From assembly GCA_001566295.1 (NCBI GenBank), contig KQ964278.1, positions 62,001 through 126,000 on the forward strand: a DNA stretch of 64,000 nucleotides, given 5' to 3'. Every line of letters begins with the position of its first letter. The stretch's first letter is position 1. Source of the DNA: Microdochium bolleyi (taxonomy: Eukaryota > Ascomycota > Sordariomycetes > Xylariales > Microdochiaceae). The translations under genes and the position numbers were made by a program. Of the stretch, positions 1 to 10,333 are shown piece after piece. Below the pieces are notes generated by a model that saw only the letters and a list, made by a program, of their open reading frames with translations, was not told the origin of the DNA and did no database searches.

Positions 1-1233
1 GTGCTTGCGGTTCAGCCGCTCTAGGAGGAGTACAGGAAAAAGCCGCGGGAGCTGGTAAACATCTGCGACATCGTTGATCATGGCCTTGATGATGCTCTCG
101 TACAAGGAGTTGACATGGTTCTTGCAAGCGACGAGATGGGGTTCCAATATTGCCCGCACCTCTGCAGAGTTCGGCGCCAGCGTTTTCTGCAAAAACCGTC
201 CTTGCTCAAGCGCAGCGAGACTTGCTCCAAGTTGACAACGTAGTTGTCTCGTACGTCGACTGAGCATTCGCCTTGAGACAGCCGGCCATTCTTTTCAGTC
301 GAGATCTGGCATGCGCTTCAACATTATTATTGGCCTTTGACGACATGTTTAGCATCTCAAGCAAGCTAAAGGGCGTGGACGTGACGTTTGGTGGAGGGCT
401 TTGAGCAAATAGGTCCGCCGCAGCCACATATCCCCGGCCAGCGTGAGGCACTGCCGGCATAATCATCGGTGCTGGGTGAGCCGGCCTAACCAGAGTGCAC
501 TTGCTCCGCGGCACAGTTTCGCAGATCTGCTGGAGATATTGGAAGAACTGCAAGTTCTCAAACCATACGCGGAATAACCCACAAACATTAGCCATGACGT
601 TGCCTTCTGACCGGAAATACTTGTTGAAGTCCTCGAGAATAGTACCAGTTGGTGCAGCAGGTACGGCGCACGGCCACTGAGCACCAAAGTATGTGGCGAG
701 TTCCCCCACAGCCTTCTCGGCTCGCTGTTCCCACGAGGCGCGGCCACGCCTGTGGAAAGCCTCGAAGGACTCTTTCTTCCGGCGCAACTCGATTATGTCC
801 TTGTCCGGTGAAATCGCGCCTTTCATGTCGCACAATCTGGAGGACGTTGTCGCGACCGAACGCACGGCCACGCTTCAAGGCGAAATGTGTATGCGAAGTC
901 GGCAGGTGAACCAAGCTCATCCTGCTAGAGCAAGTGAAGAACGTGGTTAGAACGTGCACGATCGTGCTGTCCGCTTCCGCAGCGCAAGAGAGCGAGGCTA
1001 GCCAGGCGCCGAGCGTAAGCCAACTCTCTCTGGTGGCAGACTGACTGAGAAGGCGATGCAGTTTTGAGCCAGTTCCGCACGATGAAGCTCTTGGTTGCGT
1101 TCTTCCAGGGCAGGAACCACTTTGCGTCATACGAGAGTTCATCGACGCAGAGGTCTGCAGAGTCATTAGCTATAGATTGTTCCTCCAGAAACTTCCAGAT
1201 GTGCATCGGTAGATCCTTGACCACAGTCTCCAT
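1..1233 (-). CDS. Partial uncharacterised gene at left edge, exon structure unresolved
   Basis: Protein-like sequence reads leftward from an ATG at 1233 and runs off the window. The segments are 1233 to about 940 (begins METVVKDLPMHIWKFLEEQ), about 845 to 206 (begins near KGAISPDKDIIEL, rich in W, F and Y) and about 205 to 1 (contains LAPNSAEVRAILEPHL). They lie in three different frame relations. Introns are likely near 1040-920 (GTCAGT donor, TTCTAACC branch, CTCTAG acceptor) and near 255-220, but I could not find a set of GT-AG junctions that keeps one frame throughout. The amino-acid composition looks like a soluble helical protein. I recognise no family. It may be an intact multi-exon gene with introns I cannot place, or a gene broken by frameshifts. 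Confidence 0.4.
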
Positions 1234-3170
1234 GGTAGTCCTCGAACTGGAGGCTGTACACTTTCAGCAACCTCATTCTCGATTCCTCCTGGTTAGCGCG
1301 ATGTGCATGGGCATAACATATTCACTACTCAGTATACGACCTACCTCCAAGAGGGCAATGGTGTTGCAACAACGGGCGTATAAGCGGAATCGATGTCCAC
1401 GGGCTGATCTTACACCCAAGGTAAGTGCGAAGCTGCCGGCAACACATCAGAATCGAGGTGGCTGGAGTGTTTGTAGGTGAATTTCTACGAAATGCTATTT
1501 ACCCCGCACTTCGTTGAGGTTCAATTAACCAATCACAATTAATACATGCCCAGCCCCGCCTATGTCATGCTGCTGTCCAACTCGTGCCCATTAATATTGG
1601 CGCAACAGGAATCCGGCAATGTGCCTGGCTTCGGCTCGAAACTCACCCTTCGTTGTGGGGCTCGATTCCCAGGCATGTGTTGAGGAAAGCGGTCATGTTT
1701 GCGTTGTGCGTTGGTCCACATTCCTATCGTCTGCTACAAGCTTGACATTGTAACGCAGCCAGGCGGCACCGGCTCTTTTCTGAGCTGAAGTTCCTGAGCT
1801 GTTAAGTCCATGCGTGCCTCGCCTTCCACTGATTCCTGGACCTCTTCACGCAACGTCTTCCGTGCGCTTTCGCGATCCTCGCCACAATTGAGCAGCACGC
1901 AAGCGCCAATATTTTAGGTAGCGAGTACGCCGCGTCTTCCTCCTACTTTGCCTCACAGATGCTTGCCCACGCCTCGAATTTCAAGTTGTCGAGAGATGTG
2001 GAGTGCAGTAGTCGCGTCGAGCACAGGGTCTTCCCGTGGTAGATTGGTACAGGTTTCATGCGCTGTTGAGATGGCTATGGTGGACAGTGGCTATCACGCA
2101 GGAGGGAGGTAATGGTAGAGCATCGGCCATGGTTGCAGCGCTGCAGCGCCAATCATGCAAACCTGCGGCATTTCCCACTCGGGCGTAGTCGGTTTTCGTC
2201 AGCGAATGTCCGTTCGCAAGGTTCGCAGACAGCCATCCCCACCAGGGGGGTTACTCTTGCGTAGCCTGTTCTCATTGAGAAGCCACGACAAGCCTTCTAC
2301 CGCATGACACTATCCGGAAGTGTACTAAGCTGTCTTCGAGCTGGTAGTGTACTGGATCACCTGGTGGGTTGTGGACATCAGGTTGTGTGAGTGGAAGCCT
2401 TTAGAGTTTTGAGTCCAGGTTGTAGATCAGGATACCTGCAAGCGGGGGTGGAACGCGGTGGAGCTAGTGAGAGGCATCAATCCACTCCCACTCCCAGTGG
2501 GACCGCTCAGCCGTGGATACGTCATCTTTAGAAAAAGGCGGGTGGAACAACCCCATCCTCGACTTGACGTCGTGTCTTCAATGATTAAGATTGAACTGCC
2601 AGCTACCAGGAGAATGATAGTGCTGTAAACTACTTACGCAAATCGACCTTTGTAATTTCTTGTCAGCGGCACGACTGGCATGACTGTAAATGTCTTTTGT
2701 GTTCAAGCCTGCGATTCATTACGATTTTTTTCTTTTAGAATGAGGAAAAGAGCAAAAAGCTGCCACCATAATGCTGTGCTGATGGGAGATAGAGCGAAGC
2801 AAAGACACTGACATTGAATTATGGTTGGTTCAGAGCTTGCATTGAGCGTTCCTGAAGCAGGGTAAAGGCTGGGAGCTAGTGCTGTAGCTCAACCTGTTGC
2901 AGTCTGGCGATGTGACCATGGCACACATCCCAGGAAGTGGCGTGGTGCGGGATTTTCGGCGAGAGCATCCCCACCCAGCTGTACAACGATTCACAGTCGC
3001 ACAACAATTTGGCTACAACATATACATTATGCCCTGTGCTACGATTACGCTCTGTGCCACGATTTCGCGCTGCACGCAGGGCCGGTAGATAATCGATATC
3101 TCGCTTCCCATATTTGCGTGGCTGACGATCCTATCCACCCATCTGATTGACCTTAAAGAAGGCGAGTCAA
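1234..3170. other. Intergenic, no gene seen
   Basis: About 1.9 kb without a convincing coding region, tRNA or repeat. The last few hundred bases presumably hold the promoter of the deaminase gene that starts at 3171. Confidence 0.6.
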
Positions 3171-4745
3171 ATGGCCCAAGCCGACCGAGCAGCCGTGCAG
3201 TGGTGGGATGCAACGTTGGTATATGTTCGCTGCCCAGCTTGTGGCAAGATACACCAACACGGATTTTCGGGTGATTACGAAGTAGCTCACAGGCGTCTTT
3301 CACACTGCAACCCTCCGACGGAGGATGATTACCAATACGAGTTCAAGTTCCCGTTCAGTACCGTGTCCGGCAGGGCAGACTACGAGGTGGACAAAGAGAG
3401 GGGGCTGTTCATAGCAGCCGGGGCAGATCTCTGCGACTATTTCCACGATAGCGACGATGGCTCCGGTCTACCGGACTTCCTGCCAGGCGTGATCGACAGC
3501 CGGAAGTGGTCGGAAGCGACAGAGATGATCCACTTCACCGAGAGCCAAAGCGGAATCCCCGGAGGCTACTCGGCCAAGGTCTTCACCGGGGTTATTTCGA
3601 AAATGATCACGGGAAACATCAACATCGTGCGGCGGTTCCTCGAGCACTCACCGGACGCTGATATCCTGCTCCATGGTGTAGACGCAGAGCTTGTACTACA
3701 TCACGAGACAGGCGACCTCGACTGGATCAACGAGGGCGATGGCACTCTTATAGGCGGGACGACCAATGCACAGGAGATCAGAGGCAGCGGCAAGACAGCT
3801 CTTGCACTTGCGGCTTGCGAGGAATATCCAAACATCGTCGAGCTTCTCCTGCAGAAGAAAGCCCATGCAAATGCAAGGGATTTAGACGGCCGAACACCAC
3901 TCATGGAGGCTGCGCTGTGGGGTCGTCTTGGAAATGTGCAGACGCTGCTGAAGTACGGTGCAGAGAAGCATCCGGAGTGTGTACGCCGTGGACGGCGACT
4001 CCGCGCGATCGATTTTGCAAAACCCGACGCCTCAAACTCCGATGAGCGTTGGCGTCGCGCCGGAGGGTCGCACCAAATTTACAAAGAAGACACCTTCCAG
4101 CGAGACCTTGATCGAAGGGCGATCACACGCCTCTTAGATGATCGATCCGTTGACCTACCTGACGAGCACGATGCCCCCATTTTGAAAGGGTTTGCCTTCT
4201 CAAGATCACCCTCAAATCAGAATCTGCTTACCCTCTTTGCACAATTTGATGTGCCCAGCACATCCAAGACCATTTCAGTCCTCTTACGAAGTGATAGCCT
4301 CCCGCCCATTGCAGCCATGAGCGGTTGGCGGCACAATGAAGGCTCCTTTAGCAACATACACGTTGGCGGTCGAGATTACACCGACGAAGTCCTGCGCCTT
4401 AGTGAGCAACTTGGTCACAATCTCAACCAACATAATTTCGACCAGAACATTCCCGGACAGTACTATGCTTGTCACGCAGAGAAGCAGCTGGCTGCATACT
4501 TTATCAATAGGCACGTGTTCCTGTCTGACCATGGCTATAGTAACGAGGGACCGAATCTTGAGACTCTGGCAGAGGCTCAGCCCAGCGTTTCATTGAAGTC
4601 GGCCACGATCCTAGTATGCCGTCCAATTTGCGGAGATTGCAGCTCTTTTATCGAGTTGGTCAACTCTGCTCTCGGCCTTCGAATCTCGCTTGTTCATCGC
4701 TGCCTGGAACCTGGGTGTGCATCATGCAATGGTGACTGGAGATAA
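3171..4745 (+). CDS. Ankyrin-repeat protein with C-terminal DYW-type nucleic-acid deaminase domain
   Basis: Single exon, 524 aa from the ATG at 3171 (the open frame extends 24 bases further upstream but without an ATG). Residues about 17-45 hold a Cys-x2-Cys plus His/Cys cluster that may bind zinc. Residues about 205-275 are two ankyrin repeats (GKTALALAACE..VELLLQKKA and GRTPLMEAALWG..TLLKYGA). From about residue 375 the sequence follows the plant DYW deaminase layout. The zinc/catalytic motif is H435-A-E437 in CHAEKQLAAY, compared with HSE in plants. The partner cysteines are C487-G-D-C490. A final Cys-x2-Cys (516-519) is followed by the C-terminal GDWR, in the place of the plant CSCGDYW end. 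Known family chemistry is zinc-dependent C-to-U deamination of nucleic acid. The substrate here is unknown. No signal peptide or membrane segment is seen. Confidence 0.88.
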   Translation: MAQADRAAVQWWDATLVYVRCPACGKIHQHGFSGDYEVAHRRLSHCNPPTEDDYQYEFKFPFSTVSGRADYEVDKERGLFIAAGADLCDYFHDSDDGSGLPDFLPGVIDSRKWSEATEMIHFTESQSGIPGGYSAKVFTGVISKMITGNINIVRRFLEHSPDADILLHGVDAELVLHHETGDLDWINEGDGTLIGGTTNAQEIRGSGKTALALAACEEYPNIVELLLQKKAHANARDLDGRTPLMEAALWGRLGNVQTLLKYGAEKHPECVRRGRRLRAIDFAKPDASNSDERWRRAGGSHQIYKEDTFQRDLDRRAITRLLDDRSVDLPDEHDAPILKGFAFSRSPSNQNLLTLFAQFDVPSTSKTISVLLRSDSLPPIAAMSGWRHNEGSFSNIHVGGRDYTDEVLRLSEQLGHNLNQHNFDQNIPGQYYACHAEKQLAAYFINRHVFLSDHGYSNEGPNLETLAEAQPSVSLKSATILVCRPICGDCSSFIELVNSALGLRISLVHRCLEPGCASCNGDWR

Positions 4746-5779
4746 GTCGGTCAAGTTCACATTGCCTTACAGGATCTTCAATGCTATGGCTAGCCGAGGT
4801 GAAATGGAGCACTCTTGCAAGAGCAGTGATAAAGAAGCAGGTTCGATATTGGCAAATTAGAATATGAGTAGTCCAGCCACTAGTCATCAACATCAGCGAT
4901 TTCGCGATGCAGACAGGTTCCGACGCAGAGAGTCTGATTGTGATATCACGATCTTGACCAGTCTCCAAAAGGAGTATTGTATATTGGTTTCCATGCTAAC
5001 AATCGTAGCCGATCAGCACGTCACGAGAATGACTCGTACCCTTAGAGTATTCATTGTGCTCCCAAAGATATGATCCACGACCACAACAGAGAGTGGCTGT
5101 GGTACTGGTGATCCTCTTCAGCCAACTAATTGTCGCTAGCAAAGCCTATTTTCAGTGTGGCAGACACGTCGGCTGTTATATATCGAATTAACTCCATCGA
5201 ACACTGCATAGCTGGGGTTCACGGTATTTTATTCCCCGCATACTGTTTCTCGACTAACTCGAGGAAATGGACTGTGGGCAGCAGATGTTAGCTTTACAGG
5301 AAGCCAGACTTCGCAATCTATTGTTAAAACTTACCCGCGGGGCTGTGCTAACCGCACTTTGAGGTACAGGGTGTAACAGGCAGTCTATAGGGGAGACTAC
5401 TTGGGTCGTAGATAGCCCAGACTAAAGGCCGTATGTAGCTACCTTAAGGTACCATTGCTGAGACCAGCGGTGCACAGGCTTGGCAAGAGGTCTCGTCTCC
5501 ATGTAGAATTGCTGCTGCGTGATCGTCACCGTCTTGGAACCTTCCCGCGCAGTGCGCGGGGCTCAGAGGCCAATGTTGCTAGCAGAGTCTGTACCGTGAT
5601 CACCGGTTTCGATCCGCCCCTTCAACCTTAATCATGGCTAGAGGCTTCAAGTGCATCACGCTCTCCCAGGATGATGACGAGGCAGCCTGACAGCCTGATC
5701 AACGACAAACAATTGTATTAAGATCTATTCTAATCGGACTGAATCCTGTGCGGTCGTGTTTCCAACATCGTCATAGCCG
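4746..5779. other. Intergenic, no gene seen
   Basis: About 1 kb between the deaminase gene and the gene fragment at 5780. I see only short, unconvincing open frames and no RNA gene. Confidence 0.6.
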
Positions 5780-6259
5780 TCACCGATTGATTACACAGTT
5801 CCACCAGCTGCTACGGTCGTAGTCGTTCTCGGAGCCGAATACACTTCTACCGTTGTGTTTAGCTCCTGTGTCACAAAAGCCGAAAGGGTTGCCGCATAAA
5901 TCGCTTCCATCGACGCCACTATAACAAAAGTCGCTTTCAGATGTAACTGCTTGTGAGAAACGTGTGGTTTCTGAACTCCACATAGCCGCCATGTCGTCGG
6001 AGTTAGGAGATCGGGCAGATGCACTTTCTTCCCAATACGGTGCGGGTGCAAGTGTTGCTTGGGACAACTGAAATAGTGCTGTTTCCTGAAGGAATTCGAC
6101 GGGCTGTCTGAGGTTCAGGTCAGCAAGCTGACTAGTTGCGCTGCAAAACTTCTCGGTGTAGTCCGAGTTGTCCAAAGAGAGATCGCCGATGTCATTGAAG
6201 ACAGCCTGGGGCAGCCACCACCAAGAATCGAATTGTTCGTCGGTGGTGTAGAAGGTATT
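5780..6259 (-). pseudogene. Exon-like fragment related to the ORF at 13.6-14.1 kb
   Basis: An open frame of about 155 codons has no ATG near its beginning and an in-frame stop just upstream. It contains WWWLPQAVFNDIGDLSLDNSD, whose core aligns with WQLPQAVLN and the sequence just beyond the stop of the reading frame at 13604 (see that entry). I cannot find an upstream exon that supplies a start: the 150 bases above it read in other frames. Either a spliced 5' part was missed or this is a truncated copy. Family and function are unknown. Confidence 0.35.
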
Positions 6260-6738
6260 TTATATGGATAAACGATAACTGCGACGACGATTTCAATAAC
6301 ACGACCGCCCCGGGGATTGGCTTTTCTGAGGCTACCGACGATTGGTATCTTTCCTGCCATTGCGTGATTATAATCACAACATAGATGGAGATTTAACAAG
6401 CTAGCAACCACTAATAGCAAATATACGACCTCTTTGGGCCGCTGCGGAGCATGCTAACAATGCTATAACTCAAACTGAGCTCCCATTGCCCTGGCTGCAA
6501 TGAGCATCGTGATTCTGAGAAGGTACGCTGCCATGTAGCTGCTAATGCTGCTTACCTGCGAGTTCCAACTTTGGACGTCCCTTTGCAGCTTTGCCATTGC
6601 CCTGTAAGAATGGGCGCACTACTGGCATGGGCGTCCCGATCACAGCTAGAGCAAGGCATCATCGAGAGGCATTATTGAGCGAAACAGCGCCGAGGATCGG
6701 GTCTCGAACCAGCATCGTAGCCCTCCTTAGCCTGCTGC
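6260..6738. other. Intergenic, with a decayed tRNA-like stretch
   Basis: No gene is supported. On the minus strand near 6690-6760 there is a B-box-like GGTTCGAGACC, but the T-stem and acceptor stem do not pair, so it is at most a tRNA relic that overlaps the start of the next entry. Confidence 0.4.
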
Positions 6739-7319
6739 TTACCCAATGACGCGCCTCCGTATGCCGCGCATTATGCTCGTGTTCACACCAGCCTCTTTCA
6801 CAGATCCGTTCAAAGTAGTACGCAAGAGTCCAACATCGCTATACGTAGGGGTGATACCGCCCGTTAGTCTTGTACCACTTTAGTATTGCCGATTAGCTGG
6901 TCGACTTACGTTTGATCGACAGACAGCGCTAGTGTAATGCTGCCCCGACAGCGTGCTAGGCGCTGGATGGTTCCGTCGACACCCTTGCTTCTAAAAGGCC
7001 ATTTGAGTGCTCGTAAGCCGAGATTGTTCCACGCTGAAGGTTGAAGATCCTGCGCGAATTTCTGGAGCGTCGACAAGGCATCTTGCAACGTCGACTCCAA
7101 GTGTTTCAACGCTTTTAGCGCTTCCCCATCAGGCCCTTCGAGGAGTTTGTTAAGTTGCTCTATCGCCGCTAGGAACTGCACAACTTCGGCACAGAGATTG
7201 TTGATGTCGCTTTTTGCGTTCTTGACGTCCCGGACGTACTCACTGCAAAGATTGAGCACCTTAGCTGATACGTCGACGACCGCGATGACGCTAGCCGCGA
7301 TGCCGAGCAACTCCGCCAT
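6739..7319 (-). CDS. Orphan SesA-like (NLR N-terminal) domain protein
   Basis: Exon 1 is 7319-6910, beginning MAELLGIAASVIAVVDVSAK. It ends at a strong GTAAGT donor. The probable exon 2 is 6838-6739, joined after a GACTAAC branch site and TATAG acceptor, giving 169 aa. The first 135 residues match the N-terminal domain that in fungi precedes NACHT or NB-ARC STAND proteins, ankyrin proteins and patatins. The helical heptads and the hallmark ending (LRALKWPFRSKGVDG..LALSVDQT) are all present. What normally follows (a nucleotide-binding module) is missing: exon 2 adds only about 32 unrelated residues. It could be a stand-alone signalling domain or the stump of a lost NLR. Another GTAAGC donor overlaps the stop, so a further exon is not excluded. 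Confidence 0.6.
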
Positions 7320-8031
7320 CTGGATAGAATGAGGTGTGCGCTTTGCGTCTTTGTTTGAAGTGATCAGTCGTGTCGTGCGGGGTGACGGGTGCGTGTTGTA
7401 GACCTCCAGATAGCTGTGGCAGGGGTCCGGACCCCGCATGTGTAGCCGATCTTGCTAGGATTGTGTCTGTGCATGAAAAGCACGGCAGTAACCTGCACCA
7501 ATCGGCTGTGCTTCCCTAAGGTGTCAAGCGAGTATGATTGCAAGTAAAGAGCCCCCAGGCATATAAACGTGCACTCAAAGGTAGTTGTTCTGGGGCTTGT
7601 GTTCAGGATATTTCGATGTGAGAGTGTCAGGCCTTATGGAGCAATGTCAAGGACCATGTGAGGGCTGTCGAGCCCGCAGAAGGCTAGCGACAAATGTGGC
7701 GCAGGGCTGCCAACTGCCTTGCGTGGTGGATGCCACTTGGTCGAGTTGGGTTGGCCAGTACTTAAATGTGTCAGATTTGGGTGGAGCCAGAACAGCTTGC
7801 TCTACCTTGTTGCCGTGTTAAATGACACCCTGGCAACGGTTCGTACCGCGGCACCTAGCCGTGATGGATCCACACATGAATGGCGCAGCCACCGCTCCAC
7901 ATTGACGGCTCTGATTTATGGAGTTCCCAGAACCAACAAATTGATAACCGTGCGCCGCCCACGCCACCGGCAACGCAACCTCCCTTTTTCTAGACACCCT
8001 CTTTCGTGGCAGAACCCCTCTCGCACAGAAC
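7320..8031. other. Divergent intergenic region
   Basis: About 700 bases between the SesA-like gene (leftward) and the BTB gene (rightward). I see nothing beyond presumed promoters; the open frames over 7719-8201 do not look coding. Confidence 0.55.
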
Positions 8032-9301
8032 ATGACGACACCAGCAGGCCAACGGGCCGACGACCCATCGACAGAGGTGACTCTTTTGCCTCCGGCTCTC
8101 CGATTCAAGACAGTGCCACCTGCGGCGGCACTGTCGACATGTGTGGTCGACCCCAGAGGCGATCTGTGGCTGCACACCACTGGGTCAGCCGGTATACTTG
8201 AGCCGCCGAACGTGCCAACCAAGTTCAGAGTCTGCTCGCGCACGATGGCTCGCTCCTCGCGCGTTTTTGAAAAGATGCTCTTTGGCGGCTTTGCCGAGTC
8301 GAAGACTGAAAACGGCGCCGAGTGGGTTGTCCAGCTGCCCGACGATGCCACCATAACCATGCAGCCACTCTTCGAGCTCATGCACAGCAAGTTCGACTCC
8401 TTAGAGCGGCCCGCTGGAGAACGCAGCCAGTCTGACTTGCTCGATAAGCTGCATTCCCTGATCGTCGCTGCCGACAAGTATGACTGCATTAGCCTCTTGA
8501 AGCCTTTTGCCGCACAATGGGTGAAAGTACTCACAGTGGAGCACAGCAACGAGTGGCGGCTGTATCGGCTGGCATGGATTTTCTACCAGCTGGGTTGTTC
8601 AGACAGTTACATCGAGGCAGCCACTAGGCTTGTTGTTCATTACCCAAGCTCCGGCTCAAGCTGCTACTGGTACCGCCCTTTGCCGCCTAACTTGAGAGGT
8701 GAGCCTTCTGCTCTGGCCCAAGCTGCTGCATTTTCTGTAATGGGCTTATGACAAGATTGCTGATGGTGACTTGCCAGAGAATGTGGCGCGAATCCAAGCC
8801 AGCATGATAGCCGTTCTGATCGCGCCAGTCCGGGAGAGATTAGACTTGTTGGTCAAAGGTGGTTCCACGCCAGGGGCCGTCTGCAAGGCTAAGAAGCAAA
8901 AAACTGTAGACCAGGCGCACATGCAGAAAGAGTGCGAGGATCGGATACTGGGCCAGCTTATCCGCGACCTATTTACACATAAGCTCTGGCCGATTCCAGA
9001 TACTGCTCAGATCAAGTCCTCGCCTAGCGCACTCGCCAAAGTCGTTGCCGACCTAGGCGTGGTTATCGCTGCCGGCTTATTCGGGTCGGCAGGAAACCAT
9101 GCCCGCTGCCGAGAAATTCCCGCTTGGACGGACGCTACCACAACGGGAACGGAAGTCTACAGCCTCAGCTATTCCTACACTCCGAGTTCGGAGGAGATTG
9201 CCCATATGAATCGCCAAGCTATGCTGACGGGCATGACCTCACTCAATTGTGGCAATGGGCAAGCAAGTGCCCAAGTTTTGTTCCCCTTTAAGGTACTCTA
9301 G
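8032..9301 (+). CDS. BTB/POZ domain protein
   Basis: Two exons, 8032-8698 and 8778-9301 (79-bp intron, GTGAGC donor, CCAG acceptor), give 396 aa. Residues about 38-160 form a fungal BTB fold. It opens with DPRGDLWLH, continues with FRVCSRTMARSSRVFEKMLFG (the usual 'SP.F..ML.G' strand-helix element), then LPDD..MQPLFELMH and LHSLIVAADKYDC. The remainder is helical and fungus-specific, with no recognised second domain such as Kelch, MATH or zinc finger. Such proteins often act as dimerisation modules or Cullin-3 adaptors, but nothing here shows a partner. A short Lys/Gln-rich stretch near residue 267 (KAKKQKTV) could be a nuclear-type basic patch. Confidence 0.8.
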
Positions 9302-10333
9302 CGTTCTACCATATAGACAAAGAAGGCTGGTGCAAGAAGCCCTTGCGACTAGACAGCGAGGGAAACAATAAGCTCATCCTGAACAAAATCGGTGGTCGGA
9401 AATGTGGATCGAGAACCTCCAGCTATTTGAGCAGGTACTGAACCCTTCCGTCTGCCGTGTAACGCCAGCCGCCACTTTGGCTCCATCATTGCAACGTAGT
9501 CTTGGTGGTTGTTGCGACACCTCCTGTTACGGTTCACTATAGCTCCAAGCCTATCATGGTTATAGCGTGCTTGTCCAGCCCTCGCAGACGGTGTTTGTAT
9601 GCTTCATGATCGTGCTGTTCGGGATGCAGGTCGCACTCGCGACAGGGCGCTTCGCTGGCGACGAGCAGTTCTAAGAGCTCTACTATGTTGTTTCGCCGAC
9701 TTCGATGATGCTTGTCCTTGCGGCGATTGTTGTCGTGACACTTGTTCAGTTCGGACTGTTCTGCTTCCATCTGCTGTCGACTTTCTTCGTCCGCAGGCGG
9801 ATCGTGGCACGAAGAGAGGTCAGGGCTAGTCACGTTGCTCGGTCCAGCACATTAATAGGCGCACAACCTAGTCTTGCTAGCTGTCGAAAGACTTCAAATA
9901 GGCCCGATTATGTCAAAACCCGAGGCCTTGCGAGACCCCTACACATATAAACCCATAGCCTCATTTCCATTCCCTCGCCGAAAAGAGCGGTGCGTGAGGC
10001 GGCGGCGTCTTCCAACTAGAGCGTTGCCATGCCCTTAGGCAAACCCGTTGATACTACGTCGCCACCGGCACTGAACTTGTTATGCCGAGTCGGATGGCCA
10101 GCCATGAATGCGGGAAGGAAACCTCCATGGTGCTACGGTGGCGCCATCCCCAGTAGCTGTTGTCGGCTGCAAAACGGGACCGCGTTTTTTGTGGGGGGAG
10201 ACAACTTAGTGAGGGAACTTCCATGCACTCATGTGTTTTGAAATTCCCGGGCGGTGGCGTTGCGGGGTAAGATGCGGGAGATAGGGAACCGGAGGCGGAG
10301 GCCTAAAGCCTTTCTCTAATCCGCGAGGCTGTC
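9302..10333. other. Intergenic, no gene seen
   Basis: About 1 kb between convergent genes. A minus-strand frame over 9537-9833 lacks an ATG and has skewed composition. I do not call it. Confidence 0.55.

Noticed and set aside
6690..6765. tRNA-like sequence on the minus strand with a B-box GGTTCGAGACC
   Set aside because: The T-stem and acceptor stem do not pair and the A-box is poor; at best a relic, and it overlaps the end of the SesA-like reading.
9537..9833. 98-codon minus-strand frame containing CRECDLHPEQ
   Set aside because: No ATG start, uneven charged composition, no exon partner.
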